From CAVSWN01 sp046728115 (GTDB lineage: Bacteria; Acidobacteriota; Vicinamibacteria; Vicinamibacterales; CAVVIG01), in the NCBI GenBank assembly GCA_046728115.1, contig JBKPDW010000172.1:3085-67084 (forward strand): a DNA stretch of 64,000 bases. The letters run 5' to 3'. Below, piece by piece: positions 26,519 through 33,440 of this stretch. The notes beneath the pieces are model-generated. The model was not told the origin of the DNA, ran no database searches, and saw nothing but the letters and a program-made list of their open reading frames with translations. The translations under genes were made by a program, and so were the position numbers. Numbering within the stretch: position 1 is the first letter of the stretch; each line of letters opens with the position of its first letter.

Positions 26519-26853
26519 TTCGGACTCCGCTTGCTGACCAGGTGGCGCTCCATGGCATCGAGCCTCGTCTCCCAGAACGCGCGGACCTCGTCCATCCATC
26601 GGGCGGCCTGCCGCAGCGGCCGCGGGTTGAGGGTGCACACGTGTTCTCGTCCTTGAATCTGGCGTCTGACGAGCCCAGCCCGTTCGAGCACCATCAGGTG
26701 CTTCGAGACGGAATTCAACGAGATGGGAAAGTCTTTGGCGATGTCCGTGATGCGTGCGGGACTCCGACCCAGGCGGACGAGGATGGCTCGTCTGGTGGGA
26801 TCGGCGACGGCGCCGAAGACGTCGTCCAGCCGGGATGCATGATGCTCACCCAT
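26515..26853 (-). CDS. ArsR-family winged-helix repressor
   Basis: A 112-aa DNA-binding protein. The winged helix is DPTRRAILVRLGRSPARITDIAKDFPISLNSVSKHLMVLERAGLV followed by the wing RRQIQGREHVCTL. It lacks the metal-binding ELCVCDL motif of arsenic sensors and belongs to the subgroup that is coupled to SRPBCC proteins. It is the first gene of the two-gene unit and presumably regulates itself. Confidence 0.87.
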   Translation of the reverse strand: MGEHHASRLDDVFGAVADPTRRAILVRLGRSPARITDIAKDFPISLNSVSKHLMVLERAGLVRRQIQGREHVCTLNPRPLRQAARWMDEVRAFWETRLDAMERHLVSKRSPK

Positions 26854-27208
26854 ACGGTGGAACGATACTATACCGGACCGGCGCGCAGAGGAAGATATCG
26901 TCTACAACATGCTCCCGCGGAACGCTTTGATGCGCGGCGTAAAGCCGAGGTCGCGTCCAAGAGCAACCAGATTTCGGGGGCAAGCCGACGGGCACGCCAG
27001 TCGGGCGCCCGGGTGACGCGCAGCGCAGCAGAGGGTGCGGCCTGCGGCCGATTCGTCCCGTTGCGCCACGGGATCCGTCGCCACGCGGGGCAGCGTGGCC
27101 GCGATCGTGCGCACGGCTTCCGGACGCGTGCCGTCGGTCAACTGGAGCCGCGGCGGTCCAGCCCCGGTGTGACTTTGACCTGCGGCATGCGATTTCGCAG
27201 ACACGGTG
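26854..27208. other. Gap without a recognisable gene
   Basis: This 355-bp stretch separates the ArsR unit from the sigma-54 activator. A 100-codon open frame exists on the minus strand (26902-27204), but its composition (Arg/Ala/Pro/Cys-rich) looks like chance in GC-rich DNA. I see no conserved motif, hairpin array or repeat. Confidence 0.4.
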
Positions 27209-28225
27209 TCAGGCGAACTTCTTCACCGTGCAGAAATGCTCGGGAGCGATGTGGTGTTTCTTGAGCAACCGTCCTAGGTCGCGGCGCTCCTTCCCCGCGG
27301 CCTGCGCGGCGCGGCTGACGTTGCCCTTGTGCTCGGCCATCAGCCGCCGGAGGTAAGCCCTTTCGAAGGTCTCGATTGCCTGCCGCTTTGCGGCCTTGAA
27401 CACTCCCGCCGCCGCAATCTCGCTGTTCCCCTGGCGATCAGGCTGCAGGCAGAGGTCCTCGGCATCGATGACGCCTCCACGGCAATAGGCGATGCTGCGC
27501 ATAATCGCATTCTCGAGCTCACGGACGTTGCCGGGCCAACCGTATGAGAGCAACGCGTCTCGCGCCCGGGCACTCAACGACGGAACGGGCGTATCGGGCA
27601 TGGCGTACTTCCTTAGGAAGTGCTCCGCAAGGGTAAGGATGTCTTCACGGCGTTCACGAAGGGGAGGCACGTTGACGGTGAACACGCAGAGCCGATAGTA
27701 CAAGTCGACGCGAAAGCTTCCCGCCTGAAGCGTCGGATCCAGCCGCGCGTTCGTCGCCGCGAGGATGCGCACGTCCGCCTGCTGTTCGATATTCGAACCG
27801 ACCGGCCGATATCGCTTGTCTTGAAGCACTCTGAGGAGCGCCGCCTGCGCGCTGAGTGATAGCGCATCCACTTCGTCGAGGAACAGCGCGCCGCGCTCTG
27901 CGTGAGCGAGAAGCCCCGGCCTTCGGACATGGGCGTCGGTAAACGCGCCGCGCTCGTGTCCGAAGAGCTCGTCCTCGATGAGCGTGGGCTGGAGGCACGC
28001 ACAACTCACCGCGACGAATGGAAACATCGATCGCTTTCCGAGATAATGGATCGCGCGCGCGATCAGCTCTTTTCCGGTTCCTGTCTCGCCGGCGATCAGG
28101 ACCGTCGCCTCGCTCCTGGCGATTGCCGGCAGTTGCGCGATTGCTCTGAGGAAGGTCGGCGCCGCGCCTACAAGATTCGCAACCTGATTTAGGTTTTCAA
28201 GCTTAGGCGGCGGCGGGTTGAACAT
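27209..28225 (-). CDS. Sigma-54-dependent transcriptional activator without receiver domain
   Basis: A 338-aa AAA+ enhancer-binding protein. Walker A is GETGTGKE (46-53), the sigma-54 contact loop reads GAFTDA (93-98, Asp for the usual second Gly), Walker B is GALFLDEV (112-119), and LRERREDI and YGWPGNVRELEN are later family motifs. The C-terminal Fis-type helix-turn-helix is NVSRAAQAAGKERRDLGRLL. There is only a short N-terminus and no receiver, GAF or PAS domain, so it is likely controlled by a partner or by expression level. ATG at 28225 follows GGAG; an upstream in-frame TTG is less likely. It flanks the injection-system locus, whose first gene has a sigma-54-type promoter. Confidence 0.88.
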   Translation of the reverse strand: MFNPPPPKLENLNQVANLVGAAPTFLRAIAQLPAIARSEATVLIAGETGTGKELIARAIHYLGKRSMFPFVAVSCACLQPTLIEDELFGHERGAFTDAHVRRPGLLAHAERGALFLDEVDALSLSAQAALLRVLQDKRYRPVGSNIEQQADVRILAATNARLDPTLQAGSFRVDLYYRLCVFTVNVPPLRERREDILTLAEHFLRKYAMPDTPVPSLSARARDALLSYGWPGNVRELENAIMRSIAYCRGGVIDAEDLCLQPDRQGNSEIAAAGVFKAAKRQAIETFERAYLRRLMAEHKGNVSRAAQAAGKERRDLGRLLKKHHIAPEHFCTVKKFA

Positions 28226-28351
28226 CGTCGGCTCCGCGACGAGATTGAGTATTGGTATCAATCAGCGGAGCTACGGTGCATTGCATCCCGCTCCGAAAGG
28301 AAACGGAAGTATACCGCCATGCTCTCCTTTTCGCGCAAGAGAGCTGAGGTG

Positions 28352-28630
28352 ACCTGCCCCCGAAATCCGCTACACGGATAATGAGAGGTCCTCGGGGTCA
28401 AGACTCTCATTGGTGCGAGCGGGCCTGGGCCCGCGAGCACCCCCAGAGAACCTGGCAAATTGGTCCGGCGTCCGCCCCGCGAGTGCACTGTGCGGCCGCA
28501 CCGTGTTGTAGTCGACGCGCCAGGCTTCGATTTGCGCCATCGCATCGACCAAGCTGATAAACCAGTGTTCGTTCAAGCACTCATCCCGAAAACTTCCCGT
28601 TGAAGCTTCGACGTACGCGTGGCCTCGCAC
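28352..28630 (-). mobile_element. IS3-family remnant (transposase C-terminus plus one end)
   Basis: About 80 residues of an IS3-type OrfB integrase core are left: GSFRDECLNEHWF, then WRVDYNTVRPHSALAGRTP, the invariant DDE-domain tail including the last Glu region. Its coding end is followed by TGACCTGCCCC at about 28350, the usual tip of this IS group. The N-terminal two thirds of the transposase and the other end are missing, so it cannot move. It abuts a truncated glycosyltransferase, which suggests that the insertion or a later deletion removed that gene's 3' end. Confidence 0.8.
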
Positions 28631-28656
28631 CTGTCGTGTGTTCGTCCTGACAGACG

Positions 28657-29007
28657 TCAGCGACTAGCTGGCGCACCGAGGGAAAGCGTCGGAAACACCC
28701 TGCCGGCGCGTTGGGCGATGCCTCGCGAGACGCAGACGACGTCATCGTCGATCTGCGTGATCAGTTGATACCGCGCCACTCGAAACAGGCTCCTGTAGGC
28801 GAGCATCCCGATATTGGCGGGAGTGCGGCCGATCACGCGCAGAGGCACCCCCGAGGCGATGGCTGAATCGAGTTCCGCATCGAACGACGGATCGTCAACG
28901 TTCAGCCAGACCAGAATCTCGAACGGCACCGATGTCTTCTCCACCAGATCGGCGATCAGGAGCCGAGCGTAGGTGGGCCGGTAGACGGCGATGCTGTACG
29001 AAATCAC
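28657..29007 (-). pseudogene. Truncated family-2-like glycosyltransferase
   Basis: A 116-residue fragment that begins like a GT-A fold glycosyltransferase: YSIAVYRPTYARLLIADLV, PFEILVWLNVDDPS, and YQLITQIDDDVVCV with the DDD-type metal motif. The acceptor half is absent; the frame ends about 40 bp before the IS3 remnant. The GTG start at 29007 overlaps the stop of the preceding glycosyltransferase (GTGA). It was probably part of a sugar-transfer operon before truncation. Confidence 0.7.
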
Positions 29008-29765
29008 GCGAGCGGTCCTCCTTGCGCCGCCTCGAGTTCACCCTCCATCTGCGGATACTTGGCCAGCCGGAAGATGAAGCTCTGCCGATCGACGTGGCGC
29101 CAGCGCACGCCGTGGCGCATCAGCGCGTCGATGAGATGCCAATCCCACGCCATCACGTTGAACGGGAGATCGTCGTTGAAGTAGAGCTCGAAGAGCTCGC
29201 GCCGGAACAGCGGCTGCCCGAGATCGATCCGCCCCGGCCTGGGCACGGGATGGTTCAACACGAGGCGGCCGTCGTACCGGCACGAGCTGTAGACGAAACC
29301 GAGCGCCGTCTCGCGATCGAGCGTACGCACCAGCGAGTCGAAGTGATCCGGCGTGTAGCCGTTGTCGTCCGACAGAAAGGCCACATACTCGCCGCGCGCG
29401 CGCCTGATCCCGACGGCCGCCAGAACGATGCCCCAGTTGTTGAAGCGCCGCTTGAGATTGAAGAGTCCGATGCGTGGATCGGCTGCGGACGCTGCGATGG
29501 CGCGGATGCTCTCCATGATGTCAACCGGCGGGTGTTCGGCGACGATGAGGTGCTCGAAGTCCGTGAACCGGAGCCGCCGGACCGAGGCAATGCAGCGGCG
29601 AAGGCAGTCGGTCCTATCGTAGACGGTGGTCACGATCGAGATCCGCGGCGGCGGCGTCGCCACCGCGAGCAGCTCGTCGACCTCATCGCGCGCCAAAGCT
29701 CTTGCGCGTGCCTGGTCAGGCGTGGTCACCTTGAGCTGCCTAATGCGCGCGCTGCCGCCCTGCAC
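29004..29765 (-). CDS. Family-2 glycosyltransferase, downstream part of a broken fusion
   Basis: A 253-aa open frame with a complete GT2 catalytic core: RISIVTTVYDRTDCLRRCI, FEHLIVAEHP, GEYVAFLSDDNGYTPDHFD (the DxD-type SDDN) and a C-terminal DDLPFNVMAWDWHL. Its first residues (FIGVQGGSARIRQLKV read just upstream and across the start) match the last strand of the lectin-like domains in the 1315-aa protein at 33441. The frame is therefore the continuation of a lectin-GT fusion whose front part is frameshifted. GTG at 29765 may permit translation of the GT alone. Confidence 0.7.
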   Translation of the reverse strand: MQGGSARIRQLKVTTPDQARARALARDEVDELLAVATPPPRISIVTTVYDRTDCLRRCIASVRRLRFTDFEHLIVAEHPPVDIMESIRAIAASAADPRIGLFNLKRRFNNWGIVLAAVGIRRARGEYVAFLSDDNGYTPDHFDSLVRTLDRETALGFVYSSCRYDGRLVLNHPVPRPGRIDLGQPLFRRELFELYFNDDLPFNVMAWDWHLIDALMRHGVRWRHVDRQSFIFRLAKYPQMEGELEAAQGGPLA

Positions 29766-30225
29766 GCCGATGAACGCATAGCCGCCGGTCGCACCTGGTC
29801 CCGCCCTTGGTGCAGCAGGTGTTCGTTGCGCCAGAGCAGGAGGACGCCGTTATGGCAGACGAGGCGGAACCGCACCCAGTTCAGCCGCGGCGATTCGAAT
29901 TGCCGGAAGACATGATGGTGCCGGGCAAGATAGGCGCGCCGCTCGTTCAGATGTACGTGGTACGAGTTGCTCGTCTGGTCGACAGGTGGGCCTGATGCAC
30001 TTTCGCCAGCAGGCACGCCCCGGGACCCAGACACGCCTCGAACGTGAGATCAACCGAGTCGAAGCGCCCCCGGCTCGTGAGTCCGCGTTCGGCCCCGGGT
30101 CCGCGCGCCGTCGAATCGATGACGATGGTGCCGTCGGAGCCGCGCCGGACAACGGAGCCGAGGTCATCCCCGTCGTCGTCGAACGGCAGGACGCGCTCGC
30201 ACGCGGGCGCGTCGCTGACAGGCAA
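29766..30225 (-). pseudogene. Frameshifted lectin-like (LamG-type) domain ahead of the GT2
   Basis: Three reading frames have to be joined to recover one domain: FDSVDLTFEACLGPGACLLAKVHQ (frame from 30225), then TSNSYHVHLNERRAYLARHH up to LLWRNEHLLHQGRD, then GATGGYAFIGVQGGSARIR in the frame of the GT2 gene. The order and spacing match the two intact copies in the gene at 33441 (FIAKIHHQSPEDPDANSYHL, YINGRRTARV, VISVTAGELQIRGLAL). Frameshifts fall near 29995 and 29797. It is a dead paralogue of that module. Confidence 0.7.
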
Positions 30226-30380
30226 AACAATCGATGTCTGCGTGGGGGCCTGGTCTCACTTAACCACGAAGGTCACGAAGGGACGAAGAAAGACGCACGA
30301 AGACATTTCTCCGTGCTTTCTTGGACCTCGAATCTGCATTGCCAGGGATTGATGTTCCGCGGTTGCCATAAAGGCCCGCC
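30226..30380. other. Spacer with CCACGAAGGTCACGAAGG-type word repeat
   Basis: The segment 30264-30300 repeats the word ACGAAGG/CACGAAG five times in an A/G-rich tract. The rest shows no coding pattern. Similar words recur as spacers in related high-GC genomes, as far as I recall. No gene was found. Confidence 0.45.
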
Positions 30381-30668
30381 CTACTCGATATTCCCCGCTG
30401 GCGGCCGCGCGGACATCGGCTTGCGACTTCGCCCGCGGCCACGTCGGACAGGCCTCGGTCTCGGACGCATCTTCGTGCGATCGAGATCGAGATCCTCCTC
30501 CGTCGGCTGCGGCGGCGGCGCCGGCAACTGGTCGGCCGGAAAATGTGAACCGTCGCTGAACGCTGAAATCAATCAACGAATAACTTTGCACGACTTGGCA
30601 GACCACTTGCTTTCCAGGAACGCATTAAACGACCTCGGCGTCAGCAGGAGGACGAGCAAACGCCTCAC
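30381..30668 (-). pseudogene. Small gene interrupted by an in-frame TGA
   Basis: A GTG start at 30668 overlaps the preceding stop (GTGA). The frame reads RRLLVLLLTPRSFNAFLES, then KWSAKSCKVIR, meets TGA at 30575-30573, and continues in the same frame as LISAFSDGSHFPADQLPAPP to a Pro/Arg-rich basic tail (RPRPRPVRRGRGRSR) ending at 30381. The composition on both sides of the TGA looks protein-like and continuous, so a single CGA-to-TGA change may have inactivated a 95-aa basic protein. The function is unknown. It sits in the decayed cassette beside the DUF4157 effector. Confidence 0.4.
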
Positions 30669-31242
30669 GTGACTCTCAACTCCAGCTCGGATCGTGTTTG
30701 CTGTACGGCAGGTCCCGGAAATCGCTTTCCGGTGATCTGGAAGATGGCGTCGCCGATCGCCGATCGGACCGACGTCGCTCGGTCGTGGCCCATGCCAATC
30801 AGCCAGTGTCCCGTCGAGAAGAAGCGGATGTTGATCTCGGGCGGATCGTCCGCGATCCGCGAGAGCGAGAACTTGTTGAAGTTGTTCTCGACGACGTGCC
30901 CGTCGGCGATGGTCGTCGCCTGGTGCATCGCCTCGTTGTAGAACCAGGTGATCTGCCCTTCGATCTGCTTCTTCACCGAGAGCGGGTTGACCAGGCCGAA
31001 GCCGGTGTCGTGCGCCACGTCCACGCGCTCGAGCCGCACCTTACCCTCGCGGCTCATCGACACGGACGATAGGAATGATTTAGGAACGATGAGCAGGGTT
31101 TTCGGAAGATCCATTATGCGACCCCGCTTCGCCTCCCCGTCCCCCCTCGGCACAGTGATGATGCGCTCCACAACCCCACTGTCGGGATCGAGTAGTACGA
31201 TGCCTCCTTTGATCAGGCGCGGACTGTTCGGAATGTGCTCAT
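30665..31242 (-). pseudogene. Chimeric CIS tube-like N-terminus fused to unknown domain, frameshifted start
   Basis: The ATG at 31242 overlaps the DUF4157 stop (ATGA) but runs into a stop after nine codons. Adding one base in the TTCCG at about 31232 gives FPNSPRLIKGGIVLLDPDSG, which matches the start of the CIS tube-like protein at 52266 (FPNSPKLLKAGLVLVDADS). After about 30 residues the similarity ends and an unrelated domain of about 150 aa follows (MDLPKTLLIVPKSF from 31114; later FNKFSLSRI and RFFSTGHWLIGMGHDRA). That domain is fully open and could still be made from the ATG at 31114. The domain is not recognised. Confidence 0.55.
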
Positions 31243-33065
31243 GGTTTCGCCTCCGCCTTCGGTTTCTCCTCCACCTTGATGAGCTGGCATTCGTGGCTCG
31301 TGGACGCTTGGGCCTTCGCCACCACCGCCGGGTCAACGACCTTCGGCTCGAGCGAGTTGTAACAGCGCGAGTAAAGCGGGTCGAACTGCGTGATCGCTCT
31401 GACCGGGGTGAACCATGCGGAAACGAATTTCCCTCCCGCGCGAAAATACGCCCCGACCGTTGTGTCGAGCACGCATTTTTTGGCCGGGCCGAAGCTATCA
31501 AGCGCCATCTTGATGCCGGGCGCTAGTTGCGTCTCGGTGTAACGCTTGGGCCTCGTTGGCGAAACGACATCGCCGTCGCCGAGATCGAACGGTCCCACTG
31601 TTTTTGTAACCAGCCAGCAGGTTCCGCCGATCGCTGCTTTCGCGCCAAGCGCGGCGCGGATCTTCTCCATCGCCGGCGGCGTCATTCCGATTCTGCACCC
31701 GCGAAAATCCGCCAGTTCTGGTTCCATGCCGGGCGGTACCATTCCAATAAGCCCAGCGGCGTGCTTGTCGGCGTTGAACCAGCCCTTTCCGAATTTGATC
31801 GCGGCGGAGTCGTCCGCGTGACCGAAGTAAAAGATCGTCTTGATCGGACGGTTGAGCGCCTTAAGTTTTTTGCCCAACTCCTCAGGGGTTGCGGGCTGAA
31901 GCGTGACCGCGTCGGCGGCAACGGTATTCGCGGCCGGGGCAAGCGTGGCGTCGAGCAGAACTACGACATCAGTTTCGTTCTTTCGCGGCACGCGGGCGGG
32001 CGGCTGCTGTTGAGCCTTCCCCGCGGCCTGTTGGCCTGCGGTGTCGCGCACCTTGCACGTGCCTTTCAGCGCCACGGCGCGACCGCCCTCGCACTTGCGG
32101 TCATAGAAGGCGCGGAGCACGTCTTCCTCCGGCCCTTGAAAATCGCCGTCCAATTCGTTCGAGTCAATGCCCCCTTTGCCAAAGATCGTTTGAAGCTCCG
32201 CGTCAGTGGTGTTCAGCAGCAGCGTCAGGATCGCCCGCTCGTCATCATCTCCGGTGAAGCCGGACTGCATTTCCTGAATCAGTAGAATCTTCTTCCGAGC
32301 GTCAAGCTTGATCTTCCCCTTGCGCCAAAGCGCGACTATCGTGCGCGCCTTGTCGTCGCTGTCATTGTGGTCTTCGATCTTCCCAGGCCCGAAGTTCGCG
32401 AGGTACCTTTCAAGCGCATCCATAGTGAAATCACCGCCCTCGAAGTCCTCTACGTTTATTGCACGTTGCACCACTCTCGGCGCGGCGCGCTGCTGCACCA
32501 CGTGCGACAGCTCGTGCGCGAGCAGCGATTGCCCGGCGTGCGTGGACGGCGAGTAGCGCCCGGAGTCGAAAGCTATGTGCTCGCCGACCGTGTAGGCGTG
32601 GGCGCTCACAGCCCGCGTGCTATCGTTCGCCTTCGCGTCGGTGTGAATACGGACGCGGCTGAAGTCGTAACCGAAGCGTTGTCCCATCGTTTCGCGCGTC
32701 CCGACGTCGAGCGGCTGCCCGGCTGAGTTCAAAACGTCATTGACAATCGGCGGAGCGGCGTCGGCATCACGCGCCTGCGGCGATCCGTAGCTGACGACCA
32801 GCGAGAGCGAGGACGCCGCGTGTCCCGACGTCACGGCTTCCGCCGCGCGATCCGCCTCCCGCTCAAGAACGTCACCCGACCGCCCGACCGCAAGCTTCGT
32901 CTGCAAGTGTCCCGTAGCCTCGCGCTTGTTAGTGCACTCTTCGCATTCGCTGTCGGGGCCGGAAGCGCTGCCGCAGACGCACTTGCGTTGCAACAACTCG
33001 GGCCGAACCGGCGTGAATGACGCTTTTGCAGTAGGCTTCACTTGGGTTTGCGCTATGGCCTTCAT
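31239..33065 (-). CDS. DUF4157 eCIS effector with HExxH and putative caspase-like C-terminus
   Basis: A 608-aa protein. Residues 27-50 hold a Cys motif (C29, C31, C41, C44) common to eCIS DUF4157 proteins. DUF4157 spans about 65-200 and has HELSH at 184-188 (zinc-peptidase-type). Residues 360-490 have a strand-His-strand-Cys pattern: TIFYFGHADD (His416) and DFRGCRIG (Cys457), which resembles the His/Cys dyad region of CHAT/caspase-like peptidases (inference). A Lys/Glu-rich tail follows. The start at 33065 has GGAGG upstream and overlaps the preceding broken gene (ATGA). DUF4157 proteins are known cargo or cargo-adaptor candidates of eCIS. It is the only intact gene of this cassette. Confidence 0.75.
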   Translation of the reverse strand: MKAIAQTQVKPTAKASFTPVRPELLQRKCVCGSASGPDSECEECTNKREATGHLQTKLAVGRSGDVLEREADRAAEAVTSGHAASSLSLVVSYGSPQARDADAAPPIVNDVLNSAGQPLDVGTRETMGQRFGYDFSRVRIHTDAKANDSTRAVSAHAYTVGEHIAFDSGRYSPSTHAGQSLLAHELSHVVQQRAAPRVVQRAINVEDFEGGDFTMDALERYLANFGPGKIEDHNDSDDKARTIVALWRKGKIKLDARKKILLIQEMQSGFTGDDDERAILTLLLNTTDAELQTIFGKGGIDSNELDGDFQGPEEDVLRAFYDRKCEGGRAVALKGTCKVRDTAGQQAAGKAQQQPPARVPRKNETDVVVLLDATLAPAANTVAADAVTLQPATPEELGKKLKALNRPIKTIFYFGHADDSAAIKFGKGWFNADKHAAGLIGMVPPGMEPELADFRGCRIGMTPPAMEKIRAALGAKAAIGGTCWLVTKTVGPFDLGDGDVVSPTRPKRYTETQLAPGIKMALDSFGPAKKCVLDTTVGAYFRAGGKFVSAWFTPVRAITQFDPLYSRCYNSLEPKVVDPAVVAKAQASTSHECQLIKVEEKPKAEAKP

Positions 33066-33322
33066 CTGATAAGTCCTCCGTGAATCGCGCTGGCGATTTG
33101 CGCGCCGACGGATGCAGGATTTGCCTTGTCGACCATTTGAAAAGGGCGCCGTCAATTCGGTCCAGCGAAGTGGTTTTTCCAATACCGCCCGCATCGGCTG
33201 TTCCGAAAACAAACGCGTCAAACTCGAGTTCCACCGCGTCCGCAATGCGATGCCGATCGCCCGGCGCGAAATGGTGAAGCACAAGTTCTTCAATTGTGCA
33301 ATTCGATATTAATCGGCTTCAT
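33062..33322 (-). pseudogene. Small conserved eCIS protein, two frameshifts
   Basis: It starts with a good site (AAGGAGG, then ATG at 33322). It reads MKPINIELHN then stops; shifting frame gives EELVLHHFAPGDRHRIADAV, and a second shift gives QMVDKANPASVGAQIASAIH plus GGLIR ending on the DUF4157 start (ATGA). The whole matches the intact 84-aa protein at 52855 (VVLHVDRLLLRGFTRGD at its start; NARAVGRAVATRIVRG at its end). It is therefore a dead second copy. The preserved start site and coupling show that it was once the gene before DUF4157. Confidence 0.7.
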
Positions 33323-33399
33323 CCCCGTCCTCCTTCCCAACCTGTGATCTCCGTTTCGGTGAGCGGCTTTTCCAGCTTGTAGTGTTCGTATCCAGGTGC
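33319..33399 (-). pseudogene. C-terminal remnant of an unidentified eCIS gene
   Basis: A 26-residue tail, GYEHYKLEKPLTETEITGWE plus GGRG, ends with a TGA that overlaps the ATG of the next broken gene (ATGA). A stop lies immediately upstream in frame, so the rest of the gene was lost at a junction near 33400. The parent family is not recognised; nothing in the main operon has this tail. Confidence 0.4.
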
Positions 33400-33440
33400 A
33401 GCTCAACTCTGCCACGGTCGCGATCGGCGTTCGTGAACGC

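Noticed and set aside
26902..27204. 100-codon minus-strand open frame
   Set aside because: No ribosome site, no domain, and composition typical of chance frames.
33066..33293. N-terminal extension of the DUF4157 protein by 76 residues
   Set aside because: This DNA encodes the broken small eCIS gene in other frames; the DUF4157 start at 33065 has a ribosome site and an ATGA overlap.
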